DNA of 64,000 bases from Epiperipatus broadwayi (taxonomy: Eukaryota; Onychophora; Udeonychophora; Euonychophora; Peripatidae): the NCBI GenBank assembly GCA_028023455.1, contig JAQFVV010006256.1:2480001-2544000 (forward strand). The letters are read 5' to 3'. The position numbers were made by a program, and so were the translations under genes. The stretch's first letter is position 1; each line of letters opens with the position of its first letter. Of this stretch, positions 39,596 to 53,395 are shown in pieces. The notes beneath the pieces were generated by a model, which was not told the DNA's origin, did not search any database, and saw only the letters and a list, made by a program, of their open reading frames with translations.

Positions 39596-40770
39596 TTTAA
39601 AACAAAACAAACAAAAATACATGGTGAATTGTTGGTTTGCCATGACAAACCCCCTCCCCAATGTGTGCACTGTAATTCTTTTTTTTTTTTAAATTTAATC
39701 ATAGTGATTGACTTTTTTTCATTACTAGTATTACTTTTTTAAATTGACAGTTATTGTAAGATTTTAAATTTAATCTTGCTTGATTGAGATTAACATGGAG
39801 CTTATGTTTAGTTGAAAATACTCAAATTTTATGAATAATGAGAGTTGACATTACTTAAAGCTTCCTTTCTGCTTGTTAAACTAAGATGAATTAACACCTG
39901 TAGCAAAGTTATTTTAGATATTTTTACCATTAGAAATCTCATCTTAATCTTCAGGATAGATATAGCAATTTTATTTTGAAATAATTTCTTTTAGGTGCAT
40001 GCTTGGTGATCATTTTTCTTTCCTCTTTCAGATGATAATTGGTTGTAAAGATATAGAGCAAAAGAAAAACAATTCCCCCAGGTAGTAAGTCTTAATATTA
40101 CTTAATCCAGAAATACCTCTAATTAAAATTTAGGCAGAATAAAAAAATCTAATAATAACAAATTTTGTTATTTTTTTTCAGTAAAAACAATTGTCAATAA
40201 TAATAAAATATAAGCACAATCTCTTTTTTCTTTCTTGTGTCATCAATTACTGTGACATACTAGCTTACACTTTTATAAGACAATAAAGGTCCAAAATAAT
40301 TATCATTTTTTTAATATTTTACAATTGTTTCAAATAAAAAAATAAATGACTAATTCTTATAGATACCTAAAACAAATCTAAACAATTCAGGATAAATACA
40401 ATAAATAAACACATGACTGTAAATCATAAATATATATTTTTCTTTTTTAAACAAATGAATGATATTTGTATATATCTTTATATTGTATAATCATTAGCAC
40501 TTCCCAAAGTGATTTTCATATAGTCTGTTTATTTACTTTGTATATATCATTATCATTTCCAAATCTACAATCATAACAAAATGTTTACCATAAAAGTGGG
40601 AGGTAACAAGAAAATATTAACAACAATAAAAAATATATACAATAAAATCAGATAAAATAATAATCAAAGTGAAAAATTTCATTTTCTACTACAAAAAATA
40701 TTGTGACACATATATTAAATAATCAATATTAGAAAGAAAAATATATGCAACAAACTAATAAAAATATCCA
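32833..40770. other. AT-rich DNA, little recognised
   Basis: No gene was recognised. A less AT-biased patch at 33,185-33,365 (CTGGCTGTGATGGCTTATAT ... TTTCTGGCAGGCTGGTGTTC) is distinctive but unassigned. GTAACCTTC recurs at 34,327 and 34,451 in a possible short direct repeat. Near 36,850 the reverse complement CCATGGTTTGAATTCTA looks like a Pol III B box of a decayed SINE. Simple AT and ATT tracts occur near 34,312, 37,575 and 38,588, and an (AT)n-(TG)n tract is listed separately. Short frames through this stretch show no domains. Confidence 0.45.
39526..39594. repeat. (TA)n-(TG)n microsatellite
   Basis: (TA)n to about 39,571 followed by (TG)n to 39,594. Confidence 0.97.
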
Positions 40771-40772
40771 TC

Positions 40773-40874
40773 TTCCTTTACTAATAAATAATTTGAACAT
40801 TATGCATAGTCACAAATAAATATCTGCTTTTTTACATTCCCTACTATCAATATATATATATATACATTTTTTAA

Positions 40875-40905
<31 letters not shown>

Positions 40906-41012
40906 CTAATATTGTAATCGACTGCAAATATGAATTCTCCCTAATAAATAATTTGAACTTTATGCATGGTCACAAATAAATATCTGCTTTTTTACATTCC
41001 CTTCTATCATTA
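40773..41012. repeat. direct duplication of about 75 bp around AT/AC tracts
   Basis: CTAATAAATAATTTGAACAT and TCACAAATAAATATCTGCTT through TTTACATTCCC occur at about 40,780-40,850 and again, nearly identical, at 40,938-41,010. Between them lie (AT)n and (AC)n tracts. The segment ACTGCAAATATGAATTCTCC next to the second copy recurs at 45,965 (ACTGCAAATATGGATTTTCC). Confidence 0.8.
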
Positions 41013-44000
41013 TCTATTGTAGCCCTCAGATTTGTCCAAGACTCAATTTTTTTGAGTTAACTATGTAAGAGAAGGTTTAATATAAAATTTTCCTCATATT
41101 TTGTATTTTTTTCCTTAATAAACAAAATTTTTAGCCAAGACTAGGTTTGAACCCATATTCATAGGGATTGCATATGTTTTATTTGGTAGGAAATCTGAAA
41201 ATTTATCATTAAAATATTTATAACCAAAAGATTGGTTTATTTAGCAATAATTTATGGGTCAATTTGGTATTGGAGATATATTTTTAGAAAAGCAAGATTT
41301 ATACATTATTTAATAAGTTAAGTGAGAAGGAGGGGATGTGCCACTTGTAAAACTACATTAGATAGTGATAATAAATGATTATAATTTTATACTAATAAGT
41401 TAGAAGTAAATAGTTCATGAGATTAAATTATATATATAAAAAATAATAGTTATAATAATTAAGGATTAAAATATTAAATTGGTTTAATTAAAGAATTGTA
41501 TACATGCAATGTGTGTGTGTATTTAATCTGATTGTAGATTTTAATTATAAAGTTCACAATCAAATAATAAGTTCTCCTTGTCATCACTTGTCAGGAAATA
41601 TTTAAAAAAAAGAAATTAAGTCATTTTTAAATAGTTTATTATTAGCAGCCAAAAATTTAGTTCAAAATACTGGGTTTGAAGCTGGGCTGCTATATATATA
41701 TATATATTTATGGAAAAATAAAAAGGGGGGAGAGGGAGCTTTCTGTCTTTCATTTTACCATGCATGTTGTATTACCAAGTAAATTATCAGAGTGATTTAA
41801 GTGATATATATATATATGACCAAGGAATTTGAGTGTGAAATTAATTGGTGATGGTATCTGGTAAATGTAAAATTAATTGGTGAATTATCTGTTAGAATGC
41901 AGATATGAATTTGGCATGCTTTTTTAAAAGAACAAAAGGTTAAAATAACCAGAATGATAAAGAAACAAGAGTCAATTAATTAAGAAAACAAACACTGATG
42001 AGATATTTGGAAAGGTCAATTAAAAGGTCATTGGGGGAGGGCAAGAAAGCAGACTCTATAAAATGCTCTGCTCTGTTGTAAAACAGGGGGATATACTATT
42101 TGAAACTTTCTGTTTGCAAGTTATCTCTCATCTGGTTGTATAGAGAAACTTTGCTATAAAGTTAAAAGAAATAGTTTTTTTCTTTCAGAAAAAAAATTGT
42201 TCATTGTAAATTATTCGTTTGTCTCTTAAAATAGCTTTGTCAAATTTAATATCATAAGAAGAAAAGAAAATGTCTATCGGATAAGTTTTTTTAATTGGGT
42301 ACACATTTAATCCCCTAAAGTTAAGCAATGGTCATGATTATCTAGCACTAATTGTTGACAAATCGGCAAGTGATAAAATTTAAACCACAGAAAATAAACT
42401 CTAAATTTGATTTCGTATATAAAGCATTCAATTTGAATATTAAATGAATTTAAAGAAGGAAAAAGACAACAAGAAATGGACTTATATCTTAAAAAATTTA
42501 AACAAGTGCTGTTCAGTTGTAATCTACATAAAATCAAAAATGAGGAAATTGTTTCAGCAGTATAAAATTCGTATATCTAATGGCATATGAGAACTTTATC
42601 CCAAGGCCTTTATCTACATAAACTCATGTGCTCGTATAAACAAATTCAGGAAGAAAAGGAAAAGGAAAAACTGAATATCAGAAACTTGAAGAACACTTCT
42701 AATGAACTCTTTAAGTGTATATATATTTCATTTTATTACTCACTATTTATGTAGAACATTTAATCTAGAAAAAAAGAAAAAGAAAAATAATTTCTTTCTT
42801 TATGTTTTTTTATATATATCCATTTAAATTTAATTCATGTCAGAATTATAAGTGTTGCTATTTTGGGGGTAGATATATTGATGACAGATCATTTTGTATG
42901 TGTTTCTTTTAAATGCTTTTGCTATTATTATTATTTTGGGGGTAGGTGAAATTAATATCATGTCATTCTGTAAGTGCCTTATTTTAAATGCTTTACAAAC
43001 ATTTTTAAAAAAAGAGAGATATTATTATTAAGGGAAATGTTTTGAATGAGTCATATCAGAGGTTATTGTCAAATGCTTAGACTTATTGCTATGTTTATAA
43101 AATTGTGTGGCTGTTGAGCTAGAACACCATCATTTTCTTATAAAAGTGCATGGAAATAGTTTTAAAAATTTAAAATGCATTTTTTATTATTTCTTCTTCT
43201 TATTATTATCATAAATTTAAGGCCATACACAAGGTGATTAATGCTTGAAAAAAAATTGTTGGCTCATATTCCAGTGCACTAACTCACAAGAATATTGTAG
43301 ATATGAAAGTTTTACATGTAGAAGTTGATGTTTTGTCCTGTATTTAATGTGGATGGACAAATAGTTTCCACCAAGCCAGTGAAGTCATAGCTCACTAAGA
43401 TATTTATGCTATAGTTATAAAGTATTTAAACACAGTGGAGAGTTATTCCCACTTGATTATTCTCTACACTGTAAGAAGATTCCTTTACTGATGGACAGAG
43501 GTAATAGGTACACCTAAGTCTCTGTATGACTAGTGATAAAAATCCTAGCATATCTCAATCTTAGTGAAAAGGTTTTCTCTTATTCAGGTCACTTCCTGCC
43601 TCATGTTAATGTTTGATATTCTTACGAGTGTATGAAAGATAGCCATTACAAGAAGTACTTATAAATGTCGATACAGGGTCGCAAACTCAATTTTATGTCT
43701 GGATAAATGCAGATAATGTATGTGTGATTGGTATATTTGAATATTGTTTTGTTGGTCTAGTTTGATTTATCAATTAGAGCCAAGAGTAATAAAGTTAATA
43801 AATGTTAAATTAAGGGTTAAATAAAACCTGCAAATGTTTAAGTGTAAGCAATGCATATATGAAATTATCTCATAAATATTTCCACAGCCAGATGAGAACT
43901 TCGCTGAAAAGGTAATATTATTAAAATATTATTATGGTCATAAGAACATGAGTATAAAGTATGTGCACTATGATGATGATTTATCTAAATACCAATTTGT

Positions 44001-46129
44001 TAGCATTAACTTAATCCCATCATACATAAAGTATCTCTGTTGTAAAGATTAGGGCAAGGAGAATGTTAGATCAAAATGATGAAATAAAATTAGAAAATTT
44101 GCAAAGGAATGTTAATTTAAAATTGTTAATTAAAATTATTAAATTTTATTATGGGAAGAATTAGCTCTCAAAACAAATCAGTAATTTAAAAGCATTAGAC
44201 ACGGAAAGAAATTTGGTATTCACTGTATCTAGGATAAAAAAAAAAAGAAAGCAAAAATATAATATATGTGAAGGTAAATATTATTTTTTTTATTACTCCA
44301 TGGTAATCGTAATTCCCTGATAATTAGGAAATGAATATTGATATTTTAAACCTATTGATATTATCCATTGATTTAAGGATATTTATTTGTTTAGTTTTAT
44401 TTGTATCATAATACGGTTGTAAAACAGGGGAAAGCCATGCGAATCATCAAGAATGTGTATATTCTGTATTGAATTATAGTCTGTCAATAAAATTTGTTGT
44501 TTTAAATAAAATTTGAGTAGGTCTCAATGTTTTTGTGGGTTATTATTATCTAGACATCTCAATACAATCATACATCAATATATTATTATTAATATTTGAA
44601 TCATCATTTACGTAAATAATCTCCGGTAAAAATTATTTAAAATGGTTAATTTCCGATACATAGAATTACCAAATAATGTAATATAGTTAAAATATAAATT
44701 ATGAATAGGGATAGTTATTGAGTGATAGCAGGTGCAGGGAGTAGGCATAAAATCCTTTTCCCATCCATTGTATTCAAACACCTCTCTAGATGCACTTCTT
44801 TATAATTTTGTTATAATTGTGAATATGTTTAGAATGTATTTCTAAAAGATTTAATAAGCTTAAATTATTCCGAGCTTTAATGTAAATAGATATTAAACTG
44901 CATTAAAGACAACCCAAGATCACCTTGGAGGTGAGCATGAGAGGAGTGTTTATCACCAATAATCTGTCGCAGCTTATTTAATTTCCACACTTAATTGTTT
45001 TAAAAACCCTGAGAAGAGATTAGAATGGGAGAAATGAGCTAGCAGAATGTAAAATTTAATAGTAAAATATATAATAGTGTAATAGACCTATGGATGTGAA
45101 GTTGATGTAGAGATGGATATAGAACTTTGTAATTGGAATAAAATTTTAATTGTAGCTTTAATGATGGTGAATGGGTGGTGTGCTGAGAGTAACCAAGAAT
45201 TTCCAAAGATATTAATATTATCGATTTTAATGCATTCTCAGTGTTCTCTGAATTGATTGTTTATTTATTAACCCATTTATTAAATATTATTACTGAAAGT
45301 TATTGAAGTGAGATTTAACCTTTATATTTTATTAAAGTTGCAATTTGGCACCCTGGCAACTAAGATTATAGATGTTCAGACCATCATCATCATCCCAGTG
45401 GGCTTTAGAAATAGTGTTAGCTGTGAATGATGAAGCATCCATCGATCCATCCTTAAAATGTTACAATTGCCATGCAATTTAGCTGCAAGTGTTTAAATGC
45501 CATATAGATTTAAATATAGTACAATTAATCTATAATGTGGAGGTGCGACCATTTGAATAAAAATTCTCATTTGTTAGAATAAAGTTATAGTTAGCTTAAC
45601 CTGTCCAATAATATATGTGATATTTGTAAACTCTCCCAATCGTTTTAGTTCTATTTGAAATACAATGTGGATGACCGATCGAAAGATTACAAAATATGTT
45701 TAATATCAATTTAATAAGTTTTTATAAAATTAACAAAGTAAAGCATAACTTTTCATTTGTTAGAATTGACTTTTCTTTTGGTTACAAATGGCTTGTAATG
45801 CGGTCTCATGAAGGAGATTGTGCTTGGAAACTATTTAATTTATACTTAGGAAATTCGCTATATATATAATTGGCCCACAACGTGGATGCCCTAGAATCAT
45901 TTTTTTTGTATATGTTACACTATATATACATTTTTTGAACAAATATATACTGATATCATAATCAACTGCAAATATGGATTTTCCCTATCTTTCCAATATA
46001 TATTGTAATGTGATGGGATTAGGGATCTGAGGCAATGGCATATCATCACTCCCAATTCAAAATTTAAATTTTTCAAAAGTATAATATTATTAAAGTAAAG
46101 TTTCATCACAAAAACTTTATAAGAAATGT
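41013..46129. other. AT-rich DNA, no gene seen
   Basis: Near 41,131-41,150 TAGGTTTGAACCCAT fits a Pol III B box on the plus strand and could be a SINE remnant. The tandem duplication at 42.9 kb is listed separately. Moderately unique sequence at 43.1-43.6 and 44.9-45.5 kb shows no coding signal I can name. Confidence 0.45.
42861..42995 (+). repeat. tandem duplication, unit about 70 bp
   Basis: TATTTTGGGGGTAGATATAT ... CATTTTGTATGTG ... TTTTAAATGCTTT is repeated as TATTTTGGGGGTAGGTGAAA ... CATTCTGTAAGTG ... TTTTAAATGCTTT, separated by (ATT)n. Confidence 0.75.
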
Positions 46130-46316
46130 TATGTATTCATAAGAGAGCGCATGAGATCATGAGATCTTTGAAAGATCAGCCAGCTACTTCTCAGAGCAAC
46201 TATAAATAAAATAAACTAAATCCACAAGCATTATAAAGTATAAAAGTAAATACTAGTTCTACTCAAAAGAAATAAACATTCATCATTATGAATTATTACC
46301 AATCAAAAATAAATCA

Positions 46317-46395
46317 ACAGCCCATCTTGTGACTGGATTGGAAATGGGTGTTCTGTAGACAAGGCTAACTACTGAGCTACTGCAAGCTTGGGATA
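46317..46395 (-). mobile_element. old tRNA-derived SINE fragment in duplication copy 1
   Basis: In reverse complement GCAGTAGCTCAGTAGTTAGC fits a Pol III A box, followed about 30 nt later by a B-box-like ATTTCCAATCCAGT. The same fragment is at 50,157-50,233 in copy 2, so it predates the duplication. Confidence 0.55.
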
Positions 46396-47586
46396 ATTAT
46401 TTAACCATTAATTTGGAGGTACAAATTAAGTGCTAATCCATAATAATACAACCAAAAAATAATGCTGGGATATTGAAACATGCTGATCATCATCAATACT
46501 CTGACCACTTAGTACCATTAATGTACTGCTCAACTATAAATAATTTCTAATAAGACTAAACTAAATAAAATGTAGTGCATCGACTTTGAAGAATATCCTC
46601 TTTGCACCAGCCAAAAAATCATCATTATCACCATCATCATCATATGGATGTCCATACTCTAAATATAAACCTCATTTAATATATATCTTCAGCTTATGCT
46701 CAAATCTAGCTCAGAGAACATAAACTATTATTATTTTATGATCAAGATATGATGCGAACTGATATTATAAAATACCTACAACCACTGGAATAATTTTTAT
46801 AATTGAACACAAGATCATTAGCAAGAAAAATTAAAAAAAATGATATTAAGGTCTAAAATTATGACTCTACAATTTTTGATTAACATACAATAATAAAAGT
46901 AATTATCACATTATGATTTACAAATGTGATTTACAATATTCAAGTTATTATATTGATTTACAATACTTCTTAATAGGTTTCCATAAATGCATATATTTAT
47001 CTATACACAGACATGCATTTCATAATATATAAGGAATAAATTTCAATTGACATCTAATAAAATTTAAAAATGACTAAAATTTTACGTTATACTTGATGAG
47101 CATTGATCTGTATATGCACACATACATATGTGTGCATGTAATTTCAAAAAATATTTGACTTTTCCTAAAATAATATGTGATTAAACTTTACTTTTTAATA
47201 ATACAAATATATGTTAGATTTACTAAAACACATATATAGAATTGCATAGATTATTAACAAATTTAATTTTGTCAAACAATAAATGACAATAATTTTTATA
47301 ATTACTAATTCCATTTTGAATATACATAAAATTTCCATATATGCATGTCTATTAATAAAAAAAAATCAGTTTATCAAATTCTATTACAGTTTCTTTTTCT
47401 TTAAAAAATAAAGTATAGACAATTTTTGTCAGACAAGTTCTTAACTAATTATAGTTTTCTTTTTTTTTCCTTTTTTAAAAGAAAATAGTTACTTTTATGA
47501 CAGGTCACTTTTTGATTGTTGATTAATTAATTATCAATGCTTTTAAATTAATCTAAATGATTTGCTTTTTTGATTTTAATTCAAAC

Positions 47587-47602
47587 AAAATTATGATTGC
47601 AT
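47587..47602. repeat. SINE target duplication, left copy
   Basis: AAAATTATGATTGCAT recurs as AAAATTATGATTGTAT at 47,694-47,709. The unoccupied site in the other duplication copy (about 51,450-51,466) has the sequence only once. Confidence 0.9.
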
Positions 47603-47693
47603 GTCAATCATTGGTGGTTGAGTGGTCAGCACAGCTGCCTTACAAGCAGTTGCTCCAGGTTCACTTCCCAGCTGATGCTTTACATGTGAAAAA
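47603..47693 (+). mobile_element. tRNA-derived SINE present only in duplication copy 1
   Basis: TGGTGGTTGAGTGGTCAGC fits the A box. GCTGCCTTACAAGCAGT forms an anticodon arm (loop CTTACAA, anticodon position TAC). GGTTCACTTCCC fits the B box. A short 3' part ends in an A tract. 16-bp flanking duplications (one mismatch) border it. Copy 2 at 51,450 reads straight through the site without it, which proves insertion after the segmental duplication. Its layout is the same as the 5.7-kb element: tRNA head, about 20 nt, poly(A). Confidence 0.92.
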
Positions 47694-48099
47694 AAAATTA
47701 TGATTGTATTATTTAAAAAAATTAGATTTTAAAATAATATTCTTTTATATATGTTTCAGGTCACAGATTGCTTCTCTAAAAGATTTTAAAATATCTTTTA
47801 ACTGTTAATTCTGACTCCTAGATTTTTATAATTTAAGCAGAGTTATTTATTTGCATTATTTCTTTTAAAAATATAGAGTTTAAACAATTTAAGATGACAA
47901 TGTTCTATGTTATATATCTCACTTTTTAGAATGTCATTTTTTTAAAAAATGAATTATTTAAAATAACTCATGTTATATATGTGAAGCAATGTGATTGTCT
48001 GTGGTTCCTTGCATATAGCTGAAATAGCATAACATATCAATTCTTCAAGTTTTCTCTTGATAAGCTTGGATTTTGTGATCAGAAAAATATAGTCCAGGC

Positions 48100-48585
48100 A
48101 ATTGTTAGCATCAGAAAGAAGTAGAATTCAGATTTTTTGGCATTACATGAGCTTCCATCTGTCCAGGATTGGCAAATTGTTTTCCAGAACACTTTTAAGG
48201 TGATGAATTTCAATGCAAAGAAGTGAGTCCTTTACCTCCATGTAAATTCAAACTCCACCATTGAACTGATAGACTCCTGCTGGATTTTCTGCCATGACTT
48301 CAGCTATATCTCATGGAAGCTCTATATAAATCTGCCAGCCATATCACTGGCCAGCTAAAACCAACTGCTACTAACTTCAATAAGCTGCAACAAAATATTA
48401 AAACCAAACTTTTTTGGCCAGCTCTTACAAAAATTGCAAGCCAAACTGAACTGATATTTTTTATCAGTCTTTTTATAATCTTGGTTGAGTCATGTGATAA
48501 AAACACAGTGACTGTTTTCAATCTGTTTAATCATTTTGATAACAAGTCTGAAGTTTTATTAAGGTGTGATATACATGTTATTTAG
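48100..48585 (+). pseudogene. duplicated coding-like fragment, copy 1 (possible LINE RT tail)
   Basis: The frame gives ELPSVQDWQIVFQNTFK and MNFNAKK, then a stop, then HVNSNSTIELIDSCW. After a 2-base shift relative to copy 2 the frame starting at 48,313 gives ITGQLKPTATNFNKLQQNIK and continues open to 48,585. The order 'DW...FN..K...YL.INL...NK' loosely resembles the part after the RT domain in CR1/L2-type LINEs. I am not certain of that family. Stop and frameshift show it is not an intact gene. Confidence 0.35.
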
Positions 48586-48852
48586 ATAGAGATTTACCAA
48601 TTAATTAAAAGATGTCAAAATAAACATTTTTACAAGTATTAGAAAATATGCTTATTTTTAAATTTCGAAATCAGAGTTACAAATAATATTTATTAGACCT
48701 TTTAAAAATATTTATTTCATAATAAAATTCTGTTTTAATTTAGAATTATTTAACCCTTTATTTATTATTTTGATTCCAAGTGAAATATAGACAATATCTA
48801 TAAAAAATTATGTCTGTGTTTATTTCTACTTTTTCTTTACTTTTTTTTTTTT

Positions 48853-48858
<6 letters not shown>

Positions 48859-48905
<47 letters not shown>
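48859..48905. repeat. poly(T)-(AT)n microsatellite
   Basis: About 20 T residues (48,840-48,858) then (AT)n. Confidence 0.97.
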
Positions 48906-48907
<2 letters not shown>

Positions 48908-48956
48908 AGCACAACTATGTTGCTGTGTGCCATATATCCCAGATGGTTATATTGCC

Positions 48957-49976
48957 CTGCTCTGAGAAAAAATGGAAATGAAACACTTTTCTAACAATAT
49001 TTTACATAATCTACATATATAATCAAAACAAAGTTCATAATTAAAACTATATATTCATCAATGTTTTTCAAGACCTGACAGACATCTGACAATCAACAGA
49101 ATGAATAGTGAACTGAAATTTTGAGATAGATAAAGAATTCAGCCATTGGACTATAAGTATACAATGCACCATAAATACCAAGAGAACTACCTCAATTGAA
49201 ACATTATAATCTACTACAACCATTGATAAGGAAAATTCAAACATCTTTGCAAAGTTCTCTCCCATGGAGGGGCTGTAAAATATAAAACTATGCTCTGCTT
49301 CTTTGAGTCTTATGGTCTGGGAAATATAAACTATGTCTTGCTTCTTTTCTTTGGAGACTTAGAGATTGGAGTTATGGCAGAATTGTATTAACTGCTCTGT
49401 GATTAACAATATAAAATACAAAAATTATATCCTTAAGCCAATGACAAAAATCTCCATCCATCATCAAAACTGAAAATACAGTTAAACATACTTCAACAAT
49501 CAAACATCTAATCCAATCTTCCAAATCATAGATTTTTTTATATAACTCTAAACATAAAATTCTTTAAACATATATAAAAACTATTCTTTTATAATTTAAA
49601 ATCATCATCAATACTCTTGTCACCTATTTCACAGTAATTTTTAAAATTAATTCTGCATAAAATGTATACTTTATTTTCTTTCTCAGTTGTGATTTGAGAA
49701 TTAAGTTAGTAATTTTGAAGTGATGATCACCAGTATGTGATCATCATTGGCCATACATTGGGAAGCCATCTATAATGATTGTCACAGAACATGATCATCA
49801 CCAGCTCTCATTTGGGTAGAAAGAGAAGTCATGACAAAAATATTTCAAAATATAACAAATATAAATATTAAAGTATCAAAATCCATTTTTTAAAGTAAAA
49901 TATTATTAAATAAGAGATATTAAAGAAAATTATATAAAGGAATGCTTAATATACCAAAATATATATAAGCAATTTT
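48957..49976. other. spacer between the two duplication copies
   Basis: This 1-kb stretch is absent from the repeat unit. Two similar phrases, TATGCTCTGCTTCTTTG (about 49,289) and TATGTCTTGCTTCTTTTCTT (about 49,331), form a small direct repeat. TGATGATCACCAGTATGTGATCATCA (49,721-49,746) is a palindrome. No gene was recognised. Confidence 0.5.
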
Positions 49977-50156
49977 ATATATTCATAAAAGAGAGCAAGA
50001 GATCTCTGAGAGATCAGCCAGCTACTCCTCAGACCAACTATAAGTAAAATAAACTAAATCAACCAGCATTATAAAGTATAAAAGTAAATACTAGTACTAC
50101 TGAAATGAAATAAACATTTATCATCATGGATAATTAGCAATTAAAAATAAATCAAC

Positions 50157-50233
50157 AGTCTATCTTGTGACTTGATTGAAAATGGGTCTTCTATAGACCA
50201 GGAAAACTATTGAGCCATTGCCAGCTTGAGGTA
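50157..50233 (-). mobile_element. old tRNA-derived SINE fragment in duplication copy 2
   Basis: Counterpart of 46,317-46,395. The A-box region is more degraded (reverse complement GCAATGGCTCAATAGTT). Confidence 0.5.
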
Positions 50234-51768
50234 ATTATTTAACCATTAATTTGAATGCAGAAATTAAGTTCTAAACCATAAGAATACAGACAAAAAATAA
50301 TGCTGGGATATTGAAACATGCTGACCATCATCAATGCTCTGGCCACTTAGTACCATTAATGTACAGGCCAACTATAATGTACTGGCCAACTATTAACTTA
50401 ATTTCTAATAAAACTAAACTAAATAAAATGTTTTGTGTGGACTTTGAAAAATACTCTCTTTGTGCCAACCCAGAAATCATCATCATCATCTGAATGCTCA
50501 CATACTAAATATAAACCCCATTTAATATATATCTTCAGCCCATGCTCAAATCTAGCTCAGAGAACATAAGCTCTATTACTGTTATATGACCAAGAAATGA
50601 TGGAAACAGATATTCTAAAAATATTTAGAACCATTGAAATAATTTTCATAATTGAACCCAAGTTTATTAACAAAAAGAAATAATATTAAGGTCTAGAACT
50701 ATGACTCTACAATTTTTGATTAACATACAATAATAAACAAATCACATTGTAATTTACATATATGTGATTTACAATATTCAAGTTATTGCATTGATTTACA
50801 ATACTTTTTAATAGGTTTTTATAAATACATACATATATATATATATATATATCCATGCACATGTGCATTTTATAATATACAAGGAATATATTTCAATTGA
50901 CATATAATAATATTTAAAAATGACTAAAATTTTACATGTGTTATACTTGATAAGCATTGATCTATATATGAACACATACATGTGTGCGCATGCAATTTCT
51001 AAACATATTTGATTTCTCCTACAATAATACATAATTAAACTTTAAAGTTATATTTTTAATAATACAAATACCTATGCTAGATTTATTAAAATGTATATAG
51101 AATTGTACAGATTATTAACAAATGTTTAATTTTGTCAAACAATCAAAGACAATTTTTATAATTACTAATTCCATTTTGAATATACATAAAATTTACCTAT
51201 ATACCTGTCTATCAATAATAAAAAACAGTTTATCAAATTCTATTACAATTTCTTTTTCTTTAAAAAATAAAGTATAATCAATTTTTGTCACAAAAGTTAT
51301 TTTTTTATCAGGTAACTCTTAACTAATTAGTTTTTTTTAAAAAAGGCAATAGTCACTTTTATTACAGGTCACTTTTTGATTGTTGATTAATTAATTATCA
51401 ACAGCTTTTAAATTAATCTAAAAGATTTGCTTTTTTGATTTTAATTCAAACAAAATTATGATTGCATTATTTAAAAAAATAGATTTTAAAATAATATTCT
51501 TCTATATATATCTCAAATCACAGATTGCTTCTCTAAAAGATTTTTAAATATCTTTTAACTGTTAATTCAGATTCTTAGATTTTTATAATCCAAGCACAGC
51601 TATTTAATTGCATTACTCCTTTTTAAAAAAAATAGTTTGAACAATTTAAGGTGGCACTGTTTTATGTTATATACCTCATTTTATAGAATGTCATTTTTAA
51701 AAAAATAAATGAATTATTTAAAACAACTCACATTATATATGTGAAGCCATTCAGTTGTCCATGGTTCC

Positions 51769-52350
51769 TTGCATATAGCTGAAATAGCATATTCTTTATG
51801 CTTTCTCTTGGTAAGCTTGGTTTTTGTGATTGTTTGTCATCATCATCAGAAAAATATAGTCCAAGTAATTGTCAATATCAGAAAGAAGTACAATTCAGGT
51901 AATTTGTTGGCATGCCATGAGCTTCATTTTGTCCAGGATTGGCAAGCTATCTTCCAGAACACACATAAGACTATGAGTTTCAACACAAAGAAATGGGTCA
52001 TTTTCTTCTATGTGAATTCAAACTCCACCATTGAACTGATAGACTGCTGCTGGATCTCTTGTCCTAACTTCAACTACATGCCATGGTACCTCTGTATCAA
52101 TCTGCCAACCATCTCTGGCCAGCTGAAACTAACTGTTGCCATTTTCAATAAACTGCAACAAAATATGTAGACTAGACTCTTCTGGTCAGCTCTTACAAAA
52201 TTTGCAAGTCAAACTGAATTGATATTTTTTATGAGTCTTTTTATAATCTTGGTTGGGTCAGGTGATAAAAACATAATGACTATTTTCAATCTGTTTAATC
52301 CTTTTGAAAACAATGAAGTTTTATCAAGGTGTGAAATATATGTTTTTACT
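51769..52350 (+). pseudogene. duplicated coding-like fragment, copy 2
   Basis: The open frame 51,769-52,170 includes HFVQDWQAIFQNTHKTMSF and FYVNSNSTIELIDCCW, then YLCINLPTISGQLKLTVAIF and NKLQQNM before TAG. The same frame resumes after the stop (TRLFWSALTKFASQTELIFF) to about 52,330. Copy 1 has the same residues in pieces. The family is unrecognised. A LINE RT tail is possible from 'W..MSFN..K' and 'NK', but the diagnostic RT core is not present in either copy. Confidence 0.35.
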
Positions 52351-52690
52351 TAGAGATTTACCAATTAATTAAAAGATTTCAAAAATAGACATTTTAACAA
52401 TTATCAGAAAACATGCTTATTTTTGAATTTCAAAATCAGAGTTACAAATAATATTTATTAGATCTTTTAAAAATATTAATTTGATAATAAAATTCTGTTT
52501 CAATTCAGAATTATTTAACCCTTTATTTATTATTTTTATTACAAGTGAAATGTAAAAAATATCTACAAAAATTTATGTCTGTATTTATTTTTACTTTTCC
52601 TTTATTTTATATATATATATATATAACCCAGATGGTTACAATATATATATATATTCTCTAATATTCTCATGGATAAATGATGAATTTGTA

Positions 52691-53395
<705 letters not shown>

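Larger units (their letters stand above)
46130..48949 (+). repeat. segmental duplication, copy 1
   Basis: This segment aligns collinearly with 49,977-52,638. Landmarks: GATCAGCCAGCTACT (46,175 / 50,011), ATAATGCTGGGATATTGAAA (46,460 / 50,298), TGATTGTTGATTAATTAATT (47,511 / 51,376), TCCACCATTGAACTGATAGA (48,253 / 52,025) and CCCAGATGGTTA (48,938 / 52,627). Copy 1 is longer mainly because it carries a SINE insertion and a longer (AT)n tract. The copies differ by scattered substitutions and small indels, so the duplication is not recent. Confidence 0.92.
49977..52638 (+). repeat. segmental duplication, copy 2
   Basis: Direct, same-orientation counterpart of 46,130-48,949. It lacks the SINE insertion and has a shorter (AT)n near its right end. 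Its reading frame at 51,769-52,170 is longer than in copy 1. Confidence 0.92.
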
